11,808 nt of DNA, from the NCBI GenBank assembly GCA_943349725.1, contig CALQZP010000035.1, positions 1 to 11,808 of the forward strand, written 5' to 3'. The notes under the pieces are model-generated. The model had not been told where the DNA came from and did not search any database. It saw only the letters and a list, made by a program, of their open reading frames with translations. Every line of letters begins with the position of its first letter. The first letter of the stretch is position 1. Source of the stretch: Candidatus Nomurabacteria bacterium. Its GTDB lineage: Bacteria; Patescibacteriota; Minisyncoccia; Phycocordibacterales; UBA10002. Positions 1 through 5,732 of the stretch are shown here, piece by piece. Position numbers and translations under genes: made by a program.

Positions 1-70
1 GGTCGCTCCTGGTCAATCACTCGTCCTCTACGATGGCGATACACTTATCGGCGGAGGAATTATCTCCTAA
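1..70 (+). CDS. mnmA: tRNA 2-thiouridylase MnmA, C-terminal end only (partial)
   Basis: Only the last 23 codons, read from base 2, are present. They translate to VAPGQSLVLYDGDTLIGGGI plus IS and then TAA. The PGQ-x-x-V-x-Y-x-G-(x)n-GGGII pattern is the usual C-terminal beta-barrel signature of MnmA, which thiolates the C2 position of the wobble uridine in Lys, Glu and Gln tRNAs. The catalytic PP-loop domain lies upstream and cannot be checked here. The stop codon (68-70) overlaps the first bases of palindromic element A. The call rests on a short tail, so another protein with a similar barrel is possible. Confidence 0.72.
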   Translation, partial: VAPGQSLVLYDGDTLIGGGIIS

Positions 71-171
71 TTCTCCCTTTGTAAAAGGGAGCACACGCCG
101 TCTTCGGCGGGAGGGATTTAAAATCCTCCGCCTCGGAAGACCTCGGTACCTCCTTTAGGAAAGGAGGAATA
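69..171. repeat. Palindromic element A: inverted pair of ~50-nt units
   Basis: Two ~50-nt units lie head to head. Unit A1 (69-120) reads CTCCCTTT..AAAAGGGAG, then GCCGTCTTCGGC, then GGAGGGATTT. Unit A2 (121-171) is the same pattern on the other strand (TCCTCCG..CCTCGGAAGACC..CCTCCTTTAGGAAAGGAGG). Each unit has a hairpin of the CTCCCTTT/AAAGGGAG type and a second small hairpin around TCTTCGG. The same unit occurs as a pair at 1887-1989 and singly inside alaS at 3121-3171. The mnmA stop codon TAA sits on its left edge. Confidence 0.85.
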
Positions 172-183
172 AGGCACATGATG

Positions 184-211
184 TTGTCCGCCCTCTACAG
201 TGAGGTATACT
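184..211 (+). promoter_or_regulatory. Sigma-70-like promoter giving a near-leaderless mRNA
   Basis: TTGTCC (184-189) and TATACT (206-211) are separated by 16 nt. The -10 box ends 7 nt before the ATG at 219, so transcription would begin at or next to the start codon and leave no room for a ribosome binding site. The same geometry recurs at alaS and the actin-like gene. Confidence 0.55.
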
Positions 212-218
212 ACTCCCT

Positions 219-1058
219 ATGTCAGCAAGCACTATCAAAGTTCTCAAAGCCAACGGAACCTCCGAGAGCTTCGACCAAACAAAACTTTTTGAATCCCTTA
301 AGCGCTCCGGCGCGACTGAGAACGTCGCCCTTGAGGTTGCTGGGCATGTTGCAAGTGAGCTCGTTGCGGGGATGACCACCTCCGATATTTATCGGCATGC
401 TTTTTCAGTGCTTCGAAACAAGCAAAAAACAGCGTCGGTTCGTTACTCGCTCCGCCGTTCGCTTCTCGCGCTTGGTCCCACAGGTTTTCCGTTTGAGAAG
501 TTTGTCGGGGAGATATTCAAACGAAAAGGTTACTCGGTCGCGCTAGACCAGATGATACAAGGGAAGTGTATTGACCACGAAATGGACATTGTCGCGTGGA
601 ACGATACGAAACTCATAATGTCGGAAGCGAAGTACCATCACGAGTTCGCGTACAAATCCGACGTGAAGGTTGCGCTCTACATTAAGGCGCGTTTTGACGA
701 CCTTCAAGGAGCAACTTTTAATTACGGTAAGCAGAGGAAGCTGGACGAGTGTTGGATTATTACCAATACCAAGTTTACCGAGAAAGCCATACAGTATGCG
801 GAGTGCGCCGGAGTGCGCCTTCTCGGCTGGAACTATCCCGAAAAAATGAACCTGCACGACCTTATTGAGGAGACGGGAGTCCACCCCGTGACCTGCCTTA
901 CCACTCTTACCGAGAAACAGAAACAACTTCTGATGGACCAGGGAATTGTGCTCTGTGAGAGTATCCGCACCGAAAAAGAAAAGCTAAAGCATATGGGCTT
1001 TGATGAAAAGCTCATTGGCGAGGTGGAGGTGGAGAGTAACTTGCTTTGCCCCGTATGA
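219..1058 (+). CDS. ATP-cone plus Mrr-like restriction endonuclease-fold protein
   Basis: This 279-aa protein has two recognisable parts. Residues about 5-88 resemble an ATP-cone, the nucleotide-binding module of NrdR and ribonucleotide reductases (IKVLKANGTSESFD..KL at the start, SVRYSLRRSLLAL at the end). Residues about 90-200 resemble a PD-(D/E)XK nuclease of the Mrr/restriction-endonuclease type: FEKFVGEIFKRKGY (E98), HEMDIVAW (D123) and SEAKYH (E136-A-K138) are the expected catalytic positions. The remaining C-terminal part (LLGWNYPEKMNLHDLIEETG..) continues to a Lys/Glu-rich, possibly helical tail. The protein should cut DNA, perhaps under control of bound (d)ATP; substrate and role are unknown. 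The ATG at 219 is chosen because a -10 box lies just upstream. The stop overlaps the next start as ATGA, indicating translational coupling to the second nuclease. Defence and DNA repair are both possible roles. Confidence 0.78.
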   Translation: MSASTIKVLKANGTSESFDQTKLFESLKRSGATENVALEVAGHVASELVAGMTTSDIYRHAFSVLRNKQKTASVRYSLRRSLLALGPTGFPFEKFVGEIFKRKGYSVALDQMIQGKCIDHEMDIVAWNDTKLIMSEAKYHHEFAYKSDVKVALYIKARFDDLQGATFNYGKQRKLDECWIITNTKFTEKAIQYAECAGVRLLGWNYPEKMNLHDLIEETGVHPVTCLTTLTEKQKQLLMDQGIVLCESIRTEKEKLKHMGFDEKLIGEVEVESNLLCPV

Positions 1059-1888
1059 GTGAATACTACAAACCACACCGAAAGCCTGCGTGGAACTACG
1101 GTGGGCCAAACTGGAAATTATCCCGCTCAAAAATAGACCTTTTTATGAGCTGTTCGCGCTGTTTTTACGTGGACAACAAACTCGGAGTCGCGCGCCCACC
1201 AGGATTTCCGTTTAACCTCAACAGTGCTGTTGATAAACTCCTTAAGAAGGAGTTTGACGGCCATCGTGCAAGGAAAACGACGCATCCACTAATGAAAGAA
1301 TACGGCATTGACGCTGTTCCCTTACAGCATGCGCAGATGGAGGAGTGGCGCGACTCACTTCGAGCGGGTGTAAGCGTGCTCCACAAACCGACGGGGATGC
1401 TCGTGCGCGGAGGTGTTGACGACGTCTGGGTCTATTCTAATGGCGAGCTTATCGTGGTTGACTACAAAGCCACTAGCAAGGACGGGGAGGTGAGCCTGGA
1501 TGCCGAGTGGCAAAACGGTTACAAGCGCCAAATGGAAACCTATCAGTGGCTTTTCCGCCAAAACGGTTTTAAAGTTTCCGACACCGGATTTTTTGTGTAT
1601 GTGAACGGCAAAACCGATAGGGAAGCTTTCGATGCAAAGCTTGAGTTTGATGTGAAAATTATTCCGTACACCGGAAAAACCGATTGGGTGGAGCCTACAC
1701 TTCACGACATAAAAAAATGTCTAGATTCAGATGTCGTCCCAGGTCCCGCAACGCTTTGCGACTACTGCAACTACCGCAAAGCTGCAGTAGAAGTTTCTTC
1801 TGCAGTATCCGCAAGAAAAGTTGCGGACAGACCTTTAGCGGTCAAACCAAAATCCACCCCGCCCGCCGCCACCGCCTCGTTGTTTTAA
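1055..1888 (+). CDS. RecB/Cas4-like PD-(D/E)XK nuclease with four cysteines
   Basis: This 277-aa protein has the RecB/Cas4-type nuclease layout. LSRSKIDLF followed by C33-S-R-C36-FY opens the domain. Catalytic positions are GGVDDVW (D122/D123) and IVVDYKATS (D136, K138), followed by a Q-x-x-x-Y motif (Q159, Y163). Near the C-terminus lies a second pair, LCDYCNYR. The N- and C-terminal Cys pairs resemble the split Cys arrangement of Cas4/AddB-type iron-sulfur nucleases, although a zinc site is also possible. A Pro/Ala/Lys-rich tail ends the protein. The ATG at 1055 was chosen over an in-frame TTG at 1046 because it forms a 4-nt ATGA overlap with the upstream nuclease gene. The likely activity is a metal-dependent DNA nuclease; no helicase partner or CRISPR array is visible, so it is not a classical RecB or Cas4 locus. 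The stop codon lies on the edge of element B. Confidence 0.8.
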   Translation: MSEYYKPHRKPAWNYGGPNWKLSRSKIDLFMSCSRCFYVDNKLGVARPPGFPFNLNSAVDKLLKKEFDGHRARKTTHPLMKEYGIDAVPLQHAQMEEWRDSLRAGVSVLHKPTGMLVRGGVDDVWVYSNGELIVVDYKATSKDGEVSLDAEWQNGYKRQMETYQWLFRQNGFKVSDTGFFVYVNGKTDREAFDAKLEFDVKIIPYTGKTDWVEPTLHDIKKCLDSDVVPGPATLCDYCNYRKAAVEVSSAVSARKVADRPLAVKPKSTPPAATASLF

Positions 1889-1989
1889 TTCTCCCTTTCC
1901 TAAAGGAGGGTGGGCAAGTTTTCGAGACGGAGAATTTAAAAATCCCTCCCCCTCGAAGACTCGGGTACTCCCTTTAAGAAAGGGAGAAT
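1887..1989. repeat. Palindromic element B: inverted pair of ~50-nt units
   Basis: This element has the same organisation as element A. B1 (1887-about 1936) begins AATTCTCCCTTTCCTAAAGG. B2 (about 1937-1989) is the mirrored unit, with CTCGAAGACTCGGG and then CTCCCTTTAAGAAAGGGAG. B1 is the most diverged arm in its middle. The stop codon TAA of the upstream nuclease (1886-1888) runs into the element, as mnmA does with element A. The right edge contains AATAAT (1987-1992), a -10-like hexamer 6 nt before the ATG at 1999, so the element may supply part of a promoter for the next gene. Confidence 0.83.
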
Positions 1990-1998
1990 AATCTCAAA

Positions 1999-2271
1999 AT
2001 GAAATTATTTCGTGAAAGAGTCTTCGCCGTCGTCAAAAGGATCCCGAAAGGGAAAGTGCTGACCTACAAACAGGTTGCGACAAAGGCCGGTTCGCCCCGC
2101 GCCTTTCGCGCTGTCGGTTCGGTGCTCAAAAGTAATTTTGACCCGAGAATTCCTTGTCACCGAGTCGTCAAAAGCGATGGCGGTCTTGGTAACTACAACC
2201 GTGGTGGCCCTTCCGCAAAACGTAAACTTCTCCTCATCGAAGGAGTGCCCCTAACCTCAAGCAATCTATGA
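1999..2271 (+). CDS. MGMT-family alkylated-guanine repair domain (small, Cys active)
   Basis: This 90-aa protein consists only of the DNA-binding, active-site domain of O6-alkylguanine-DNA alkyltransferases. The conserved features are present: GKVLTYKQVA with Y23, the arginine finger in FRAVGSVL (R37), and the active-site motif I-P-C53-H-R-V-V followed by GGLGNYNRGG. The Cys is retained, so it is not an alkyltransferase-like (Atl) protein, where the position is Trp (PWHRV). It should accept alkyl groups from damaged guanine by suicide transfer, although the N-terminal domain of Ada/Ogt is absent, so activity is inferred. It follows the nuclease pair after element B and may be expressed separately. 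A weak GGGAG 12 nt upstream of ATG belongs to element B and is probably fortuitous. Two palindromes lie downstream. Confidence 0.87.
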   Translation: MKLFRERVFAVVKRIPKGKVLTYKQVATKAGSPRAFRAVGSVLKSNFDPRIPCHRVVKSDGGLGNYNRGGPSAKRKLLLIEGVPLTSSNL

Positions 2272-2282
2272 TTTAATCTGTG

Positions 2283-2322
2283 ATTTAGCAAAATTACCAC
2301 GGCCGTGGTAATTTTGCTAAAT
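2283..2322. repeat. Perfect 40-bp palindrome
   Basis: The sequence is perfectly self-complementary about the centre 2302/2303; the left arm is ATTTAGCAAAATTACCACGG. It starts 12 nt after the MGMT-family stop. No T-run follows, so it is not a typical intrinsic terminator, although the RNA would form a strong hairpin. It shares the layout TTTAGCA..CGGCCG..TGCTAAA with the palindrome at 2376-2419. Confidence 0.85.
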
Positions 2323-2375
2323 TGAAATTGGAAGGGGCTCTTCGGTTCAGCCACTCGCCGATTGTTTCTCCCTAG

Positions 2376-2419
2376 TGCGTTTAGCATACAACGACGGCCG
2401 TCGTTATATGCTAAAACGC
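2376..2419. repeat. Second, related ~44-bp imperfect palindrome
   Basis: The centre is 2397/2398 in ACGACGGCCGTCGT. Arms GCGTTTAGCAT and ATGCTAAAACGC pair with one bulged A, and there is one mismatch (2389/2406). The TTTAGCA and TGCTAAA ends and the CGGCCG core match the palindrome at 2283-2322, so both belong to one REP-like family. It ends about 24 nt upstream of the alaS -10 box. Confidence 0.8.
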
Positions 2420-2442
2420 GACTTTCATATTGTGTACTCTAA

Positions 2443-2451
2443 TGCTATATT
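2443..2451 (+). promoter_or_regulatory. Extended -10 promoter of alaS, near-leaderless
   Basis: TGC-TATATT (2443-2451) is an extended -10 element ending 6 nt before the alaS ATG at 2458. A weak -35-like TTTCAT (2423-2428) is 17 nt upstream. Transcription is expected to start at or within a base or two of the ATG. Confidence 0.5.
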
Positions 2452-2457
2452 TTTGGG

Positions 2458-4317
2458 ATGACTGTTGCAGAAGTACGACAAAAATATCTTGAGTTTTTCA
2501 GGTCGAAAGGGCATGTGATTGTCCCGAGCGCTTCGCTTGTGCCTGAAAATGACCCTACGACACTTTTTACGGGAAGCGGAATGCAACCAATGGTGCCATA
2601 CCTCTTGGGAGAAGTGCATCCGGCGGGAAAGCGGATTACCGATTCCCAAAAGTGTTTCCGGAGCGGGGACATCGAGGAGGTTGGCGATAACCGCCACACT
2701 ACTTTTTTTGAAATGCTCGGTAACTGGTCACTTGGCGACTACTGGAAGGAGGAACAGCTTTCGTGGGTATTTGAATTTTTAACAGAAGAGATTGGTATCC
2801 CGAAAGAGAAACTTTCGGTTACGTGCTTTGAAGGTGACGAAAAGCTCGGCATTCCTCGCGACACCGAATCGGCAGAAATTTGGGAGCGTCTCGGTATTCC
2901 GAAAGTACGCATTCATTTTTATAATGCAAAGAAAAACTGGTGGAGTAGGGCGGGTATACCTGAAAACATGCCTGTAGGAGAGCCTGGAGGCGCGGACAGT
3001 GAGATCTTCTATGAGTTTACGCAGGTACAGCACGACAACGCCTTTGGAGCCACCTGTCACCCAAACTGCGATTGCGGACGATTTATGGAAATAGGGAACT
3101 CGGTGTTTATGGAGTACCGCAAAATCCCTCCTGCCGAAGACGGCAGTGCTCCCTTTAATAAAGGGAGAATTGGCTCTTCCTGCTTTGAAAAACTTCCCCA
3201 GCGAAATGTGGATTTCGGCGGAGGACTTGAGCGTATAGCTACTGCTTCAAACAACAGCTTCGACGTTTTTGAAATTGATGTCTTTGCCCCACTTATAGAA
3301 AGGCTCACACAGCTTTCCGGGAAAGTGTATGGGGATAAAACATATACGCGTTCATTCCGTATTATTGCGGAACATCTCCGTGCTTCTATCTTTCTTATTG
3401 CCGACGGGGCAACGCCATCAAATACCGACCAAGGATACTTTACGCGAAGACTGCTACGCAGGGCGGTGCGACATCTTGACCTCCTTAGTATCGGAGCCGA
3501 TACGCTCTCGTCCCTCGTTATGTCGGTAGTCAGTGCCTACGACAATGCCTACCCAACTCTGCTTCAAAAAATTGAAGTTATTACCTCCGAAATTGGAAAC
3601 GAGGAGCGCAAGTTTCGCAAGACGCTCGATATGGGGCTAAAGGAGTTTTCCCGGATGGCAGAAAAATCCACCGATAAAATTCTTTCGGGTACAAATGCAT
3701 TTATGCTGTTTTCTTCCTACGGGCTTCCGATTGATATGATTAAGGACATCGCGCCAGAGAAGGGGCTCACGGTGGATACCGTAGGATTTGAAAAAGAACT
3801 TGAAGCTCATCACACTGTTTCCCGCGCGGGCATTGAAAAGAAATTCAAGGGTGGACTCGCGGATACGAGCGAGATGTCGGTAAAATACCATACGGCGACG
3901 CATTTACTTCACCAAGCACTGCGCGACGTACTCGGTGACGAGGTAGGGCAGAAAGGAAGTAATATCACCCCCGAGCGTCTTCGCTTTGACTTTTCTTTTG
4001 GGCGAAAGATGACCGACGAGGAAAAAAAGCGGGTAGAAGATATTGTGAACGAGAAAATTGCAAGGAAACTGCCGATGCAGAAAGTGATTTTGCCTCTTTC
4101 CGAGGCTGAAAAGACGGGAGCCCTGCATTTCTTCGGCGAAAAATACGGCGACGAGGTAAGCGTTTACTTTATCGGCGACTCGCTCCCTGCCGCTTACTCA
4201 AAAGAATTTTGTGGAGGTCCGCACGTGACGAGCACGGGAGTCCTCGGAACCTTCAAAATTCAAAGAGAGGAAGCTGTCTCGGCAGGGGTACGAAGAATTA
4301 AGGCGGTACTGTCGTAA
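2458..4317 (+). CDS. alaS: Alanyl-tRNA synthetase, short form lacking C-Ala, with in-frame element insertion
   Basis: AlaRS charges tRNA-Ala with alanine in the cytoplasm. The 619-aa protein starts like bacterial AlaRS (VRQKYLEFFRSKGH, then SLVPENDPTTLFTGSGMQP) and shows FFEMLGNWSLGDYWK, EIGNSVFMEY, VDFGGGLERIA and RIIAEHLRASIFLIADG. The editing domain has the metal site H478-TAT-H482 and C585-GGP-H589. The protein ends at AGVRRIKAVLS, just where the coiled coil and C-Ala domain of ~870-aa enzymes would begin, so it is a compact form and not a broken gene. Residues about 222-238 (K-I-P-P-A-E-D-G-S-A-P-F-N-K-G-R-I), between VFMEY and FEKLPQ, are extra compared with the usual short loop and are encoded by a palindromic element. 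The start is fixed by N-terminal similarity and by an extended -10 box 6 nt upstream, which suggests a leaderless transcript. Confidence 0.97.
   Translation: MTVAEVRQKYLEFFRSKGHVIVPSASLVPENDPTTLFTGSGMQPMVPYLLGEVHPAGKRITDSQKCFRSGDIEEVGDNRHTTFFEMLGNWSLGDYWKEEQLSWVFEFLTEEIGIPKEKLSVTCFEGDEKLGIPRDTESAEIWERLGIPKVRIHFYNAKKNWWSRAGIPENMPVGEPGGADSEIFYEFTQVQHDNAFGATCHPNCDCGRFMEIGNSVFMEYRKIPPAEDGSAPFNKGRIGSSCFEKLPQRNVDFGGGLERIATASNNSFDVFEIDVFAPLIERLTQLSGKVYGDKTYTRSFRIIAEHLRASIFLIADGATPSNTDQGYFTRRLLRRAVRHLDLLSIGADTLSSLVMSVVSAYDNAYPTLLQKIEVITSEIGNEERKFRKTLDMGLKEFSRMAEKSTDKILSGTNAFMLFSSYGLPIDMIKDIAPEKGLTVDTVGFEKELEAHHTVSRAGIEKKFKGGLADTSEMSVKYHTATHLLHQALRDVLGDEVGQKGSNITPERLRFDFSFGRKMTDEEKKRVEDIVNEKIARKLPMQKVILPLSEAEKTGALHFFGEKYGDEVSVYFIGDSLPAAYSKEFCGGPHVTSTGVLGTFKIQREEAVSAGVRRIKAVLS
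3121..3171 (-). repeat. Element C: single palindromic unit inserted in frame in alaS
   Basis: On the minus strand this 51-nt stretch reads AATTCTCCCTTTATTAAAGG, then GAGCACTGCCGTCTTCGGC, then AGGAGGGATTTT. It matches unit A1 (69-120) almost base for base, differing by a handful of substitutions and one indel. The single-base length difference makes C exactly 17 codons, so the alaS frame is kept. Both internal hairpins (CTCCCTTT/AAAGGGAG and GCCG-TCTT-CGGC) are intact. The arrangement is analogous to the coding palindromic elements known from Rickettsia, but the sequence is different. Confidence 0.88.
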
Positions 4318-4403
4318 AGTATCAATTTCAATGTTTAAGCATTAGTCAAGGCCCGAAATGTCTTAAATCGAGAATTGTAAATTGATAATTGAAAATTTTC
4401 CTG
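4318..4403. repeat. AT-rich spacer with inverted words
   Basis: The spacer after alaS contains TATCAATTT (4320-4328) and its exact complement AAATTGATA (4379-4387), plus several further variants of AATTGATAATTGAAAATT. No terminator with a T-run is visible. The words resemble the AT-rich repeats upstream of rpsM and rpsD. Confidence 0.5.
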
Positions 4404-4412
4404 TGGTATACT
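4404..4412 (+). promoter_or_regulatory. Extended -10 promoter of the actin-like gene, near-leaderless
   Basis: TGG-TATACT (4404-4412) is an extended -10 ending 6 nt before the ATG at 4419. A possible -35, TTGATA (4382-4387), is 19 nt upstream, slightly long, so the TG extension probably carries recognition. Confidence 0.55.
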
Positions 4413-4418
4413 TTGTGT

Positions 4419-5609
4419 ATGTCTTTTTTTTCCATTAAAAAAGAAAGTGACGTCGTGCTTGTGTTTGATATTGGTAGCGGAAGTGTGGGGGGGGCACTGG
4501 TACTCACCTCAAAAACGCACACCCCAACCATTCTCTATACCTTCCGTAGTGAAATACCTTTCGTCCAGGAGGTAACCGGAGTCCGCCTCCTTTCCCTTAT
4601 GCTTCGTTCTCTCTCGCAGGTTACTCACGCCCTTGTGCATGAAGGTTTTGGTCTTACAGGGCTTCATTATCGTCATGCAGGAAAAATGGAGGTCGTCGTT
4701 TCACTAGGCGCCCCTTGGGTTGTTTCAAGGACATCTTTTCTTTCCTTGCGTAATAAAGTGCCGTCAGAAATAACGTCACATATCTTTTCAGAACTCCTTA
4801 AACACTCGAATGAAGAGACCCGTCCGAAGGAAAAGGATATTCCGAAAGACGCCGTTCAAATCGACCGCAGGCTCATCAAATCCGTACTGAATGGCTACGT
4901 AACCTCCTCGCCCTTTGGAAAGAATGCGTCTGAAGCTGAATTCGCCGCTTTTCAAAGCTTTTCTATACCAAAAGTTACCGAAAAGATATCGGCCACGATT
5001 ATGGAACATATTCGACCTCGGTCTTTACATTTTCACGCTTTTTCTCTTTTAGCGTTTCTGACTATCGGTAAACTTTTGCCGGTAGTGGAAGATTTTATTA
5101 TTGTGGACGCAAGCGGTGAGCAAACCGAACTTTCACTCATTAGAAAAGGCGCACTTGCCGAAACTGCCACCTTTCCTCTGGGTAAGCATCACCTCATACG
5201 AGAACTTAAGCTTCATACTGAAGTGCCACATGCAGGTGCCCCTGCACTGCTCGCGTTGCACGCCGAAAACAAGGGCGATGGTCAGTTGTTCAAACGCTCA
5301 AAAGAGGGGCTTGATTCTGGGAAGCTTGCTTGGCGAAAGGAATTTATAAGTTCACTTTCTTTTATTTCAGACGAGGTGTTTCTTCCTAAGTCCATTTTTC
5401 TCTGCGTCGATGCGGATGTTGTTTCTATTTTTAAAGATGCGATTCTTGCCGCTGATTGGAACAGATTTTCTTTGACCCAGTCAAACCTTCAGCTTGTCAC
5501 CGTTACGGATGAATTAATCGGGCCCCTCATACGTTACAGCTCACCAGAGGGACACGACTGTTTTCTGGGACTTATTTCTGCTTCGCTTCCACAACTTTTC
5601 AAGGATTGA
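4419..5609 (+). CDS. Actin-like ATPase-fold protein, PilM/FtsA-like
   Basis: This 396-aa protein looks like a member of the actin/Hsp70 ATPase superfamily, closest in style to PilM and FtsA. The phosphate-1 loop is VVLVFDIGSGSVGGALV (about residues 12-28), and a second nucleotide-binding strand is FIIVDASGEQTELSLIRKG (D230). Between them lies a region where FtsA/PilM carry the 1C-type insertion. No membrane segment or clear C-terminal amphipathic helix is evident. I chose the ATG at 4419 over an in-frame TTG at 4389 because the extended -10 box at 4404-4412 lies between them and the protein then starts normally (MSFFSIKKESDVVLVFD). It is followed by the single-pass membrane protein at 5733. 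PilM works by binding the cytosolic tail of the membrane protein PilN, so a similar pairing is plausible here but unproven. Sequence similarity to named families is low, so no symbol is given. Confidence 0.68.
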   Translation: MSFFSIKKESDVVLVFDIGSGSVGGALVLTSKTHTPTILYTFRSEIPFVQEVTGVRLLSLMLRSLSQVTHALVHEGFGLTGLHYRHAGKMEVVVSLGAPWVVSRTSFLSLRNKVPSEITSHIFSELLKHSNEETRPKEKDIPKDAVQIDRRLIKSVLNGYVTSSPFGKNASEAEFAAFQSFSIPKVTEKISATIMEHIRPRSLHFHAFSLLAFLTIGKLLPVVEDFIIVDASGEQTELSLIRKGALAETATFPLGKHHLIRELKLHTEVPHAGAPALLALHAENKGDGQLFKRSKEGLDSGKLAWRKEFISSLSFISDEVFLPKSIFLCVDADVVSIFKDAILAADWNRFSLTQSNLQLVTVTDELIGPLIRYSSPEGHDCFLGLISASLPQLFKD

Positions 5610-5652
5610 GTTTTCCCCTGATTGCTTCTTACGGTCAATCTATAGTAAAATT

Positions 5653-5687
5653 AAAGAGATCTGGCGCATACTGCGCACCTTCTCTTT
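5653..5687 (+). other. Stem-loop in the spacer before the baseplate-J-like gene
   Basis: AAAGAGA (5653-5659) pairs with TCTCTTT (5681-5687), and GCGCA (5664-5668) pairs with TGCGC (5672-5676). The following bases are CTTGAAAC, so there is no real T-tract. It could be a weak terminator of the upstream gene or a structured leader: a TATAGT hexamer at 5641-5646 sits just upstream, but without a convincing -35. Confidence 0.45.
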
Positions 5688-5732
5688 CTTGAAACCCTAT
5701 TAGAAAATCGAACACTTCCTAATCGTATTGAA

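Noticed and set aside
178..375. 65-codon ORF preceded by AAGGAGG at a good Shine-Dalgarno distance (ATG 178)
   Set aside because: The purine-rich motif is the end of element A, the ORF overlaps the well-supported nuclease gene in another frame, and the translation resembles no protein family. Other genes here do not use Shine-Dalgarno sites.
1056..1058. UGA recoding as glycine (Gracilibacteria/Absconditabacteria type)
   Set aside because: UGA ends several genes at expected C-termini, and no conserved gene here needs UGA read as an amino acid.
2283..2419. CRISPR repeats
   Set aside because: Only two palindromes with different inner arms, no regular spacers and no cas genes. The RecB/Cas4-like protein alone is not evidence for CRISPR.
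3121..3171. Possibility that the repeat breaks alaS
   Set aside because: The frame continues without a stop, and all conserved motifs before and after the insertion are present, including the editing-domain His and Cys residues.
4318..4418. A missing C-Ala domain caused by a frameshift at the alaS end
   Set aside because: The downstream 100 nt are AT-rich repeats with no C-Ala-like translation, and the protein stops at a natural domain border.
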